From contig VEPB01000453.1 in assembly GCA_012026715.1 (NCBI GenBank), positions 1 through 11,971 of the forward strand: DNA of 11,971 nt, in the 5' to 3' direction. Numbering within the stretch: position 1 is the first letter of the stretch; each line of letters starts with the position of its first letter. Below are positions 1 through 8,371 of this stretch, in pieces. The DNA comes from Methylococcaceae bacterium (lineage in GTDB: Bacteria > Pseudomonadota > Gammaproteobacteria > Methylococcales > Methylococcaceae). Below the pieces are notes generated by a model. It saw only the letters and a program-made list of their open reading frames with translations. It did no database searches and was not told where the DNA came from. Made by a program: the position numbers and the translations under genes.

Positions 1-23
1 AGCTTGGATCGCGCTTGAGGAAC

Positions 24-52
24 TTGACCAGAGGGGGGGTGGCCACAATACT
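24..52 (+). promoter_or_regulatory. candidate sigma-70 promoter for the signalling operon
   Basis: A -35-like TTGACC (positions 24-29, 5 of 6 consensus bases) lies 17 bases before AATACT (47-52, 4 of 6). This would start transcription near position 59, about 80 bases before the first gene. It is the best-spaced pair in the upstream region, but it was found by eye and could be chance. Positions 1-23 may carry the end of an upstream gene, which cannot be decided from so little sequence. Confidence 0.35.
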
Positions 53-110
53 TCAAGTCTCCCCTGCGTCTAAGGCAATTTAATCGTTTCCCGCCTAACC
101 GTGGGGCGTT

Positions 111-116
111 GGAGGG
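111..116 (+). promoter_or_regulatory. Shine-Dalgarno GGAGGG before the HD-GYP regulator
   Basis: GGAGGG sits 6 bases before a TTG at 123 that is in frame with the regulator gene, an ideal distance. The ATG at 141 has its own weaker AGGTGG at 130-135. The strong site therefore favours TTG 123, while codon preference favours ATG 141. The two starts differ by six residues and neither cuts into the receiver domain. Confidence 0.5.
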
Positions 117-140
117 AATACCTTGCTGCAGGTGGAACGC

Positions 141-1235
141 ATGCCTGACGATTCCAGGTCGACCATTCTCATTGTCGACGACAACCCCGATAACCTCATG
201 GTCCTCAGCGAACTGCTGATGCCGGACTACCGGGTGAAGGCTGCCACCACCGGGGAAAAGGCGTTGCGCATCGCACGTGCGGAGCCGGCGCCCGATCTGG
301 TGATGCTGGATGTGATGCTGCCGGATCTGAGCGGATATGAAGTGTTCGGCAGGTTGAGGGAGCATCCCGTATCGGCCGAAATCCCGGTCATTTTCGTAAC
401 GGCCATGGACAGCATCGAGGCCCAGGTTCAGGGGTTGGATGCGGGGGCCGTCGATTACATCACCAAACCCATCGTGCCTTCGCTGGTGCTGGCGCGGGTC
501 CGCACCCAACTGGATCTGAAACTGGCGCAGGATCGGCTCCGCGGCCAGAACGCCTGGCTGGAAGCCGAAGTGGAGCGCCGCCTGGCCGACAATGAGCTGA
601 TCCAGACCGTCAGCATTCGGGCATTGGCGCATCTGGCGGAAACCCGTGATCCGGAGACCGGCAATCACATTCTGCGGACCCAGAGTTACGTCTACGAACT
701 GGGCCAGATTCTTTGCCGGCATGCTGCGTTTTGCCGGATCATGGACGATGCCTACATCAGTTTGCTGACCCGCTCGGCGCCCCTCCACGACATCGGCAAG
801 GTGGGCATTCCTGACCATATCCTGCTCAAGCCGGGGCCATTGAGTCCGGACGAGTGGGTGATCATGAAAACCCATGCGCGCCTTGGCTACGACGCCATCG
901 AGTTGGCCGAGCGCGATGCCGAACGGCCGGTGGCGTTTCTGTCCCTGGCCAAGGAGATCGCCCGCTGGCATCACGAGCGCTGGGACGGCGGCGGATATCC
1001 CGATGGCCTGGCGGGGGAAGACATTCCGCTGTCAGCCCGGATCATGGCCATCGCGGACGTGTTCGACGCTCTGATTACCCCCCGTCCGTACAAGCCCACC
1101 ATCTCCTTCGACAACGCCCGCGAAATCATTGCCGCCGGCCGCGGCAGCCATTTCGATCCGGCCGTCGTGGATGCTTTTCTGGAGACCTATGAGCGCTTCG
1201 TGGCCATCGCCGTCAGGCATCGAGACGCACCGTGA
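141..1235 (+). CDS. response regulator with REC and HD-GYP domains (predicted c-di-GMP phosphodiesterase)
   Basis: This is a cytoplasmic two-component regulator that probably hydrolyses cyclic di-GMP when phosphorylated. Counting from ATG 141 (364 residues), the receiver domain spans about 8-118. It has the acidic pair D13-D14, phospho-acceptor D57 in MLDVMLPD, T87 and K109 (YITKP). A charged helical linker (about 120-150) leads to an HD-GYP domain (about 155-355) with the metal-binding HD pair H216-D217 in LHDIGKVGIP, H245, H277-H278, and the GYP signature at 285-287 in WDGGGYPDGL. All diagnostic residues are present, as in RpfG-type proteins, so catalysis is expected. There is no GGDEF or DNA-binding domain. 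Its stop overlaps the GTG of the next gene by four bases, which places it first in an operon with a PAS sensor and a hybrid kinase, its likely phosphodonor. The start could also be TTG 123. The signal it responds to is unknown. Confidence 0.93.
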   Translation: MPDDSRSTILIVDDNPDNLMVLSELLMPDYRVKAATTGEKALRIARAEPAPDLVMLDVMLPDLSGYEVFGRLREHPVSAEIPVIFVTAMDSIEAQVQGLDAGAVDYITKPIVPSLVLARVRTQLDLKLAQDRLRGQNAWLEAEVERRLADNELIQTVSIRALAHLAETRDPETGNHILRTQSYVYELGQILCRHAAFCRIMDDAYISLLTRSAPLHDIGKVGIPDHILLKPGPLSPDEWVIMKTHARLGYDAIELAERDAERPVAFLSLAKEIARWHHERWDGGGYPDGLAGEDIPLSARIMAIADVFDALITPRPYKPTISFDNAREIIAAGRGSHFDPAVVDAFLETYERFVAIAVRHRDAP

Positions 1236-3778
1236 GCTCTGCGCTCAACCTTGCTCTGCGCCGCGGCATCCTCCAGGTGGTGTTGCTCTATGCCGCATTT
1301 GGGGCGATGTGGATTCTGTTGTCGGACAAGGTCTTGGAATGGCTGACGGGCGACGCTGCGGTGCTGGCCCTGGCGAGTACCGTGAAAGGCTGGGCGTTCG
1401 TGGCGGTTTCTTCGCTGCTGTTGTACGGCGGCTTGCGCCGCTTGGTGGGAACCGCCGCCGAGCGGCCGCAGCCGCTGCCAGGACTGCCCGGCACGATGAT
1501 CGCGGTGATGGCGACCGTTATCATCCTCTTGGTCGGGCTCGCCATCCACAGCAACAGCAAGCGTCAGGCGGCGATGGAAATGGCGCGGCTGGAGGCCGTT
1601 GCCGACGTTAAGGCTGGCCAACTGCACGATTGGTTCAGGGAGCGACAGGGCGATGGCGAGTTCATCCGCACCAGTACCTTCTTCGCCGAGTTGTTCCAGC
1701 AATGGCAGGAGCAAGGCGATGCGGAAGCGGGCCGGCGCCTGCAGAAACGGCTGCAGGAATTGCGGGACGCTCACGGATATTCCGCTGTCAGGTTGCTGAA
1801 TTCGGATGGCGGCACGCTCTGGTCCAGCGACATCGACGCGCTCGACTCAGATCCGGAATTGCAGGAACAGGTCCGCACCGCCGCCCGGCAGGGACGCGTG
1901 CTGAACGTGGCGCTCCGCGGCGAACGTGGCGTCAGGGCCTGGTTCGCTTTTCTGGTCCCGATTGCGTTGGTCGAGCCGCATTCCATCGTCGCGTTGCTGG
2001 CGACGCCGTCCGAAACGTTCAGCCGTACCCTGAGAGATTGGCCGCTGTCCGATATCAGGGGAGAGAGCCTTTTGTTTCGGCGTGAGCGGGATCGGGTTCA
2101 ACTCTTCAGCGATCCCGATTTGACCGTTCAGCAGCAGGTTCCGGCCAGCGCCTGGCCCTGGCGTGAAGGCGTATCCGGTGCCGTCCAGACGGTTACGGAT
2201 GGCAGCGGCGAGGAATGGATTGGCGTGGCGCGGCCCGTGCCCGATACGGACTGGTGGTTGCTTGCCAGGATGAACCGCGCGGAGATCGACGACGCATCAG
2301 CGAAGGACGCATGGTGGATCGCCCTGGGAGGGGGGCTGTTACTGTTTACCGGCGTGGTGGTGTTGATGCTCCAGCGCCAACGTGAGCAATTGGCTGTGGT
2401 CGAGGCCGTTCGGCAGTCCCAGGACGAGCGCTTGCGTGCCTTGCAATTGCTCGGTGCCGTCGCCGATGCATCGGAGGACGCGATCTTCGCCAAGGATTGC
2501 GATGGTCGTTATATCCTGTTCAACCGGGCTGCCAGCAATATCGTTGGCAAGTCCGCCGAGCAGGTGCTTGGCCGGGACGATCGAACCCTGTTTCCTCCCG
2601 ATCAGGCCCAGATCTTGATGCGGGTCGATCGCGACGTCGTTCGGGAAGGCCGCCAGATCAGTCAGGAGGAAGCGTTGGATACAGCCTGCGGGAAGCGGGT
2701 ATTTTTAGTGGTCAAAGGGCCGCTTCGCGATGAGTCCGGGCGGATTTCAGGAATCTATGGCATTTCCCGCGACATCACCGCCCGCAAGGAAGTGGAGGAA
2801 GCCATGCGGCGCCAAGCCGAACTGGTGCGGCGTTATCTCGATACCGTCCAGACCATCGTGGTGGCGCTCGACCGCGACGGACGAGTCAGCATGATCAATC
2901 GGGCCGGGCTGGATCTGTTGGGCTACTGCGAAGCGGAACTGCTCGGCGCGGATTGGTCCTCCGTCTGCCTCCCCCAGTCGGCGGGGCGGGATGCGGTCTG
3001 TTCGGTATCCCAGAGCCTCGTGGCCGGTGCCCTGGAGCCGGCCGAAAATTTCCGCAATTGGGTGCGCTGCCGCGACGGACGTCTTCGATTGATTGCCTGG
3101 CACAATGCATGGCTGACCGACGAAACCGGAGCAGCCATCGGTATCCTCAGTTCCGGCCAGGACATCACCGAGCTCAACGAGGCCCAGAACCAGCTCAAGG
3201 CCAGCGAGGAGCGCCTTCGGCTAGCTCTTGACGCGAGTAACGATGGGATGTGGGACTGGGATCTGAGAACCGGACTGGCCTACCTGGCACCGCGCTATTA
3301 CGAGATGACCGGGTACCGGCCGGAGGACGTGGTGCCTGATTTGGAGTTTTTCAAACAGACCATCCATCCCGACGACCGGGACCGGGTGCTCGCCGTGATG
3401 CAGGCCCACCTCAAGGGCGATCTCCCGTCATCGGAATTCGACTACCGCATGGTCGGCGCCCAGGGCCAAATCCGCTGGATGCGGGGCCGCGGCCGGGTGG
3501 TGGAGCGGGACGAGTCGGGGGTGCCGCTGCGGATGGCCGGGACGATCAGCGACATCGGCGAGCGCAAGGCGGTGGAAGAGGAACTGCGGCGGCGAACCGA
3601 GGAACTCGGCCGCCGCAATCTCGAACTGGAGCGCTTCAACCAGGCCATGGTCGGGCGTGAGCTTGAGATGATTGCCCTCAAGCGGCAGGTCAACCACCTT
3701 TCGAGTCAACTGGGGCTCGAACCTCCTTTTTCGCTGGCTTTCCTGGAGGAGACGGCGAAATCTGCGGGGGCGAAGTGA
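1232..3778 (+). CDS. membrane Cache-like/multi-PAS sensor protein without a kinase or other output domain
   Basis: This 848-residue inner-membrane sensor has predicted membrane segments near 14-31, 52-68, 88-106 and 361-381. A Cache-like extracytoplasmic region (107-360) includes the strand pattern RLLNSDGGTLWSS and ends in PVPDTDWWLLARM. Three cytoplasmic PAS domains follow (about 403-518, 533-648, 660-780), each closing with a PAC-type motif such as GISRDITARKE or GTISDIGERKA. The protein ends in a heptad-like helix (778-826) and a short tail. It has no HisKA, HATPase, GGDEF, EAL, HD or methyl-accepting domain, so it cannot signal enzymatically by itself. The GTG start overlaps the upstream stop (GTGA), and the gene's own stop overlaps the next GTG in the same way. 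The inferred role is to sense a periplasmic or redox/ligand cue and modulate the adjacent hybrid kinase through coiled-coil contacts. Domain order is well supported; the ligand is unknown. Confidence 0.88.
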   Translation: MSSALNLALRRGILQVVLLYAAFGAMWILLSDKVLEWLTGDAAVLALASTVKGWAFVAVSSLLLYGGLRRLVGTAAERPQPLPGLPGTMIAVMATVIILLVGLAIHSNSKRQAAMEMARLEAVADVKAGQLHDWFRERQGDGEFIRTSTFFAELFQQWQEQGDAEAGRRLQKRLQELRDAHGYSAVRLLNSDGGTLWSSDIDALDSDPELQEQVRTAARQGRVLNVALRGERGVRAWFAFLVPIALVEPHSIVALLATPSETFSRTLRDWPLSDIRGESLLFRRERDRVQLFSDPDLTVQQQVPASAWPWREGVSGAVQTVTDGSGEEWIGVARPVPDTDWWLLARMNRAEIDDASAKDAWWIALGGGLLLFTGVVVLMLQRQREQLAVVEAVRQSQDERLRALQLLGAVADASEDAIFAKDCDGRYILFNRAASNIVGKSAEQVLGRDDRTLFPPDQAQILMRVDRDVVREGRQISQEEALDTACGKRVFLVVKGPLRDESGRISGIYGISRDITARKEVEEAMRRQAELVRRYLDTVQTIVVALDRDGRVSMINRAGLDLLGYCEAELLGADWSSVCLPQSAGRDAVCSVSQSLVAGALEPAENFRNWVRCRDGRLRLIAWHNAWLTDETGAAIGILSSGQDITELNEAQNQLKASEERLRLALDASNDGMWDWDLRTGLAYLAPRYYEMTGYRPEDVVPDLEFFKQTIHPDDRDRVLAVMQAHLKGDLPSSEFDYRMVGAQGQIRWMRGRGRVVERDESGVPLRMAGTISDIGERKAVEEELRRRTEELGRRNLELERFNQAMVGRELEMIALKRQVNHLSSQLGLEPPFSLAFLEETAKSAGAK

Positions 3779-6700
3779 ACCGTTGGTCGCCGGTCTGGCT
3801 GTGGGAACTCTCCCCCAATCCCATGCCGAGGCGGCTGTTGACTTATCTGATTGCCGTCGCTTTGACGACTGTCGCACTGGCGAGCCGAATTGCGTTGCCG
3901 GCCAGCTTTGGCGATCGCCCCCTGCTGATCCTCTACGTTCTTCCCATTGTCCTGAGCGCACTCTGGGGAGGATTCGGTGCCGGATTGGTGGCGACGGCCA
4001 CGGCGGCGCGCGGCGCCGGCTATCTGGCGTTCAAATTCGGTGGATCGCGGATTGCACTGGGAGGGAACGACGGGTTCCAGCTGGGGCTCATGATCGTCGA
4101 TGGGCTCTTGCTCAGCGCCGTGAGCGAAACATTGCGCCGTTCCTGGCGGCGCGAGCGCCTGCGTCTGGACGAAGCGTCTGCACCCCTGGTCCGGCTGCGC
4201 GACAGCGAAGCCCGGTTTCAGGCGGTGTTCGACCAGGCGGCGGTCGGCATCGGGTTGCGTTCGCTGGAAGGCAACTGGTTTCAGGTCAACCGGCGGCTGT
4301 GCGAAATCCTCGGCGCGCCGCGCGATCAAGTGCTGGGGCATTCGGTGACGGAGTTCACCCATCCGGACGACCTGGAGCCGACCGTGGCGGGGTGGGAACG
4401 GATGCTGGGGGGTGACGTGGCCAATGTCACCCAGGAAAAACGCTACGTGCGGGGCGACGGGACTCCGATCTGGGTTCAGGTCAGCGTGACGCTGGTCCGT
4501 GATTCAGGCGGAGTGCCCGAATACTTCCTGGGAATCGTGGAGGACATCCAGGCAAGAAAGCAGGCCGAGAGCAATCTGCGCGACAGCGAGGCGGCCTTGC
4601 GGGAGGCTCAGCGGCTGGCCGGACTCGGCAGCTGGTATTGGGATCTGCGCGATCACAAGGTGCTGTGGTCGGATCAGATGTACCTCATCTTTGAGAGAGA
4701 TCCGGGACTCTCGCCGGCGCGTTACGAAGAGGTGCGCCCCTATTTCACCGAGGCCGGTTGGCAACAACTGGTTGTGGCGGTGGAACGGCTCAGGTCGGAA
4801 GGTGTTGCCGATGTCTGCGAGGTTCAACTGGCGGCCAGCGCCGGCCAAGATCGTTGGGTGAATGCGCGCGGCGAGGCGGTCCGGGACGAGGCTGGCGCCA
4901 TCGTCGCGCTGCGGGGCACGGTGCAGGACATCAGCGAGCGCAAGCGGTCTGAACTGGCTGCCCGGGCGGCTCAGGCCGAGGCCATGGAGGTTCAGCGACA
5001 GGCCCGGCTGGCGGCGCTCAATCTGATGGAGGATGCGGTCGCGGCCCGGGCCCGGGCCGAGGCTGCAAATGCCGCCTTGGCGGAAAGCGAAGCCCATTAC
5101 CGCACCTTGGCGGATCAGGTTCCGGCCATTATCTATCGCAAGGGAGTCGATCCCGGTGGTGCGCCGAGCTTCGTCAGTTCGGCCATCGAATGTCTCGGCT
5201 ATCCAGCCGAGGAATGGACCCGACGGGCGGGGTTGTGGCTCGACTTGCTGCACCCCGACGATCGGGAAGCGGCTTTGGCTCTGATCGCCCAGGCGGTCGA
5301 AACCGGAGCCGATGCCGCCGGCGAGTATCGATTAAGAAATGCCGGCGGCGAATGGCGCTATTTTCACGACCAGGCGCGGCTGATCTTCGATGCCGAGGGG
5401 AGGCCGCTCGGCCTGCAAGGCGCGATGCTCGACATTAGCGAGCGCAAACGGATGGAGGAACAGCTGCGCATGCTGTCGCAGGCGGTGGAGCAGAGCCCGG
5501 TGAGCGTGATCATCACCGATCCCAGCGGCGTCATCGAGTATGTGAACGACGCTTTCGTCCGCTGTACCGGTTACAGCAGGGAGGAAGCGATCGGGCGGAA
5601 TCCGCGGCTGCAGCAGTCGGGGCAAACACCCAGACAGGTTTTTGTTGATCTTTGGGACACCCTGAAAAGGGATCAGGCGTGGCAGGGAGAATTTATCAAC
5701 CGGCGCAAGAACGGTGAAATCTACCACGAACTTGCGTCGATCTCCCCCATTCATCAGGCTGACGGAACCCTCAGCCATTTCGTGGCTGCCAAGGAAGACG
5801 TCACGGAGAAGCGGCGGCTGGCGCTGGAACTGGAAGAATATCGCCATCACCTGGAGGATCTGGTCAGGGAGCGTACCCGCCAACTGGCTTCGGCAAAGGA
5901 CGCCGCGGAGGCCGCCAACCGCGCGAAAAGCGCGTTTTTGGCCAACATGAGTCACGAAATTCGAACGCCCATGAATGCCATCCTGGGATTGACCTATCTG
6001 TTGCGCCGCGACGGCGGGACGGCGCAACAGGGCGAACGATTGGAAAAGATCGAAGGCGCCGCTCAGCATCTGCTGGCCGTCATCAACGACATCCTCGATC
6101 TGTCGAAAATCGAAGCGGGCCGCTTGCAGCTGGAATCGCGCGAATTTTCGGTGGCGTCACTGTTCGCCGATGTCTGTTCCCTGATCGGCGAGACCGCACG
6201 CCGCAAAGGTTTGTCGGTCGCGGTCGCGGCGGATTCGCTGCCGGACAGCATGCGGGGCGATCCAACCCGGTTGCGTCAGGCGCTACTCAATTATGCCGCG
6301 AATGCCGTCAAGTTCACCGAGGCCGGTTCGATCCAGCTGCGCGGCAGATTGCTGAGCCGGCGGGACGATCGATTGTTGGTGCGGTTCGAGGTGGAAGATA
6401 CCGGCATCGGTATCGAGCCCGACAAGATTCCGGCGCTGTTCCAGGCTTTCGAACAGGCGGACGTTTCCACGACCCGCAGGTATGGCGGTACCGGTTTGGG
6501 GCTGGCGATCACCCGGCGGCTGGCGGAACTGATGGGCGGTGAAGCCGGAGTAGAAAGCGCGCCCGGCAAGGGTAGCCTGTTTTGGTTCACGGTCTGGCTG
6601 GTTCCGACCGCCGGCCTGCGCGGACTGCCGATGCGTGATGACCTTGCCAGTGCCGAGCGGGAGCTGCGGCAAGCTCACGCCGGGGCCCGGGTGTTGGTGG

Positions 6701-7722
6701 TGGAGGACAACCCGATCAACCGGGACGTGGCGCTGGAATTGCTCCACGGCGCGGGACTGGAAGCCGAATGGGCAGAAAATGGCGTTGTCGCCATCCGTTT
6801 GGCCCAGAGCCGTGATTACCAGTTGATACTGATGGACCTGCAGATGCCGGGCATGGACGGCCTGCAAGCCACCCGGGCACTGCGAGCGCTGCCGGCGTGG
6901 CGCGACAAGCCCATCCTGGCGATGACGGCCAATGCCCTGGACGAGGACCGCATGGCCTGTCTCGACGCCGGAATGAACGATTTCATCGTCAAGCCGGTGG
7001 TGGCGGAACAACTGTTTGCGGCGTTGCAGCGCTGGCTGTCGGCGCTGCCCGGGGGGGTTGCCCCGACACCGATCGTTGGAATGGCTCCTGGCCTGGACGA
7101 ACTGGTGGAACAAGTGCCGGGGCTGAATCTGCAGCGAGGTTTGGTCGCCGCCGGAGGCGGCCGGGAACGCCTGCTGCAACTGCTCCAGCAATACCGACAA
7201 GGGCACGGCGACACGGTTCGACAGATCCGCAGTGCCTGGGAAACGGGTGCCCCATCCGAAGCCGTTCGGAGCACGCATGCGCTCAAGCGCGTGGCAGGCG
7301 CCCTAGGACTGGCTACAGTGGCGGCCGCGGCAGAACGGCTGGAGTATGCACTGGAAAGCGGCTCGGGCGATATTGGCGCGTCGCTGACCGAGTTGGAACG
7401 AGCGCAAGGCGCCGTTCTGGATGCTGTCTCGACCGCGGACGCCGTGGACGTGGCGTCGATTCATCCGGTGGGTGGCGAACACTCGGACCCGGAGGTCCAA
7501 AGGGTTTTGGAGCAGTTCCGGACTTTCTTGGACGACGCAGACGTCCGTGCTCGCCAGCTACTACGAACAGAGGAATCATGCTTGCGCCGCGCCCTGGGCA
7601 GCCGTTTTGATCCGATCGCCCAGCAGCTGGAACGGTTTGAATTCGACGCGGCGTTGGCACTTCTGGCGGATGCTCGGTCGGATCCGGACCGGTCGCCGCG
7701 CGGGGAGCGACCGCAGGGTTGA
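3775..7722 (+). CDS. hybrid sensor histidine kinase (DUF4118-like, 4 PAS, HisKA, HATPase, REC, Hpt)
   Basis: This 1315-residue membrane-bound phosphorelay kinase has BarA-like architecture. A DUF4118/KdpD-like membrane region (about 20-118, roughly four helices) precedes four PAS domains (about 143-262, 270-390, 437-557, 562-680) and a coiled coil. The kinase core has H727 in MSHEIRTP, N839/N843 in the N box, DTGIG at 875-879 and GGTGLGL at 904-910. The receiver (972-1086) has E977-D978, phospho-acceptor D1021 (LMDLQMPGMDG), T1051 and K1073. The Hpt domain (about 1127-1222) carries H1168. A helical tail (1240-1303) follows. The Hpt motif reads HALKRVAGALG, with Arg1172 where the family nearly always has Gly. 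The GTG start overlaps the preceding stop. A later ATG at 3823 is possible but has no ribosome site and breaks the overlap seen at both junctions. The likely final acceptor is D57 of the HD-GYP regulator at the operon's head. Confidence 0.93.
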   Translation: MNRWSPVWLWELSPNPMPRRLLTYLIAVALTTVALASRIALPASFGDRPLLILYVLPIVLSALWGGFGAGLVATATAARGAGYLAFKFGGSRIALGGNDGFQLGLMIVDGLLLSAVSETLRRSWRRERLRLDEASAPLVRLRDSEARFQAVFDQAAVGIGLRSLEGNWFQVNRRLCEILGAPRDQVLGHSVTEFTHPDDLEPTVAGWERMLGGDVANVTQEKRYVRGDGTPIWVQVSVTLVRDSGGVPEYFLGIVEDIQARKQAESNLRDSEAALREAQRLAGLGSWYWDLRDHKVLWSDQMYLIFERDPGLSPARYEEVRPYFTEAGWQQLVVAVERLRSEGVADVCEVQLAASAGQDRWVNARGEAVRDEAGAIVALRGTVQDISERKRSELAARAAQAEAMEVQRQARLAALNLMEDAVAARARAEAANAALAESEAHYRTLADQVPAIIYRKGVDPGGAPSFVSSAIECLGYPAEEWTRRAGLWLDLLHPDDREAALALIAQAVETGADAAGEYRLRNAGGEWRYFHDQARLIFDAEGRPLGLQGAMLDISERKRMEEQLRMLSQAVEQSPVSVIITDPSGVIEYVNDAFVRCTGYSREEAIGRNPRLQQSGQTPRQVFVDLWDTLKRDQAWQGEFINRRKNGEIYHELASISPIHQADGTLSHFVAAKEDVTEKRRLALELEEYRHHLEDLVRERTRQLASAKDAAEAANRAKSAFLANMSHEIRTPMNAILGLTYLLRRDGGTAQQGERLEKIEGAAQHLLAVINDILDLSKIEAGRLQLESREFSVASLFADVCSLIGETARRKGLSVAVAADSLPDSMRGDPTRLRQALLNYAANAVKFTEAGSIQLRGRLLSRRDDRLLVRFEVEDTGIGIEPDKIPALFQAFEQADVSTTRRYGGTGLGLAITRRLAELMGGEAGVESAPGKGSLFWFTVWLVPTAGLRGLPMRDDLASAERELRQAHAGARVLVVEDNPINRDVALELLHGAGLEAEWAENGVVAIRLAQSRDYQLILMDLQMPGMDGLQATRALRALPAWRDKPILAMTANALDEDRMACLDAGMNDFIVKPVVAEQLFAALQRWLSALPGGVAPTPIVGMAPGLDELVEQVPGLNLQRGLVAAGGGRERLLQLLQQYRQGHGDTVRQIRSAWETGAPSEAVRSTHALKRVAGALGLATVAAAAERLEYALESGSGDIGASLTELERAQGAVLDAVSTADAVDVASIHPVGGEHSDPEVQRVLEQFRTFLDDADVRARQLLRTEESCLRRALGSRFDPIAQQLERFEFDAALALLADARSDPDRSPRGERPQG

Positions 7723-7727
7723 TCCGA

Positions 7728-8300
7728 CTAACGCCCTTGGTTGTCGAAGCGGTCTTTGAACATTCGAACCTCGGCTTCCGGAACGCGTACCGCGACCATG
7801 ACCTGTTCGCCGAACTCCCGATCCAGAATCGTGCCGCCGACCTTTTCGACCTGGTAGCCGAGATGCTGGAGTTGGGCGTAGTCGACCCGGAGCCGGAGTT
7901 CTGCATAGGCGACGTAAGGCACCAGGGTAGCCGCGTCCAGCGCCATTTTGGCAGTGCCGCCGTAGGCGCGCGCCAATCCGCCCGTTCCCAGTTTGATGCC
8001 GCCGAAATAGCGGACCACCGCCACCAGGGTGTCGACCGCGTCGCGGCCTTCGATCTGCGAAAGGATGGGGCGACCGGCGGTGCCGCTCGGCTCGCCGCCG
8101 TCGCTGCATTGGCTGACGATGCCGGTTGGGCCGCGGATACGGAAGCCGTAGGTCAGATGGTGCGCGGACCCGTGCGCCCGGGCAATATCGGAAAGACAGC
8201 GACGCAAGTCGTCGGTGCCGGCGCAGGGTATGGCAAAGCCGACGAAGCGGGACTGGTTGATGGTATAACTAACCTCGGAAGCGCGTTCGATGCGTTGCAT
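7728..8300 (-). CDS. yigZ: YigZ/IMPACT (UPF0029) family protein
   Basis: This 190-residue cytoplasmic protein belongs to the conserved YigZ family, related to eukaryotic IMPACT; its biochemical function in bacteria is unsettled. It shows the family hallmarks GEPSGTAGRPIL at 69-80 and VVRYFGGIKLG at 95-105, followed by GTGGLARAYG. The C-terminal part (about 130-186) fits the ferredoxin-like DUF1949 domain. Length is near the usual 200 residues. It ends five bases from the stop of the convergent hybrid kinase gene, with no room for a classic terminator between them. The ATG at 8300 is the only reasonable start: reading upstream in frame, no ATG, GTG or TTG occurs before a stop at 8343-8345. No Shine-Dalgarno sequence precedes it. 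Family assignment is firm; the cellular role is not. Confidence 0.95.
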   Translation of the reverse strand: MQRIERASEVSYTINQSRFVGFAIPCAGTDDLRRCLSDIARAHGSAHHLTYGFRIRGPTGIVSQCSDGGEPSGTAGRPILSQIEGRDAVDTLVAVVRYFGGIKLGTGGLARAYGGTAKMALDAATLVPYVAYAELRLRVDYAQLQHLGYQVEKVGGTILDREFGEQVMVAVRVPEAEVRMFKDRFDNQGR

Positions 8301-8309
8301 GGCGGCGGC

Positions 8310-8318
8310 ATGATAGCA
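8310..8318 (-). promoter_or_regulatory. possible extended -10 promoter immediately before yigZ
   Basis: On the minus strand the sequence reads TGCTATCAT, an extended -10 (TGn plus TATCAT, 5 of 6 consensus bases). Transcription would start near 8303, only about three bases before the ATG, giving an essentially leaderless message. This agrees with the missing Shine-Dalgarno sequence. No good -35 is seen at normal spacing. Found by eye only. Confidence 0.3.
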
Positions 8319-8360
8319 GACCGCGTAGATCCGACACCGACCCTACCGTTGTGAATCCTT

Positions 8361-8364
8361 GGAG
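8361..8364 (+). promoter_or_regulatory. Shine-Dalgarno GGAG deciding the lipoprotein start
   Basis: GGAG lies seven bases before ATG 8372. This places the start at the ATG rather than at the in-frame GTG at 8351, which has no such site and would add seven polar residues ahead of the signal peptide. Confidence 0.6.
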
Positions 8365-8371
8365 CAAACCC

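Noticed and set aside
79..84. TTTAAT as a -10 element for the signalling operon
   Set aside because: It matches 5 of 6 consensus bases but has no -35-like sequence at 16-18 bases, so the pair at 24-52 is preferred.
6283..7278. 331-codon open frame on the minus strand opposite the hybrid kinase
   Set aside because: The opposite strand encodes unmistakable HATPase, REC and Hpt motifs. The antisense product is His/Gln/Pro-rich with no recognisable fold.
7719..8354. 211-codon open frame on the + strand opposite yigZ
   Set aside because: YigZ hallmarks are all on the minus strand; the + frame has no ribosome site and no domain.
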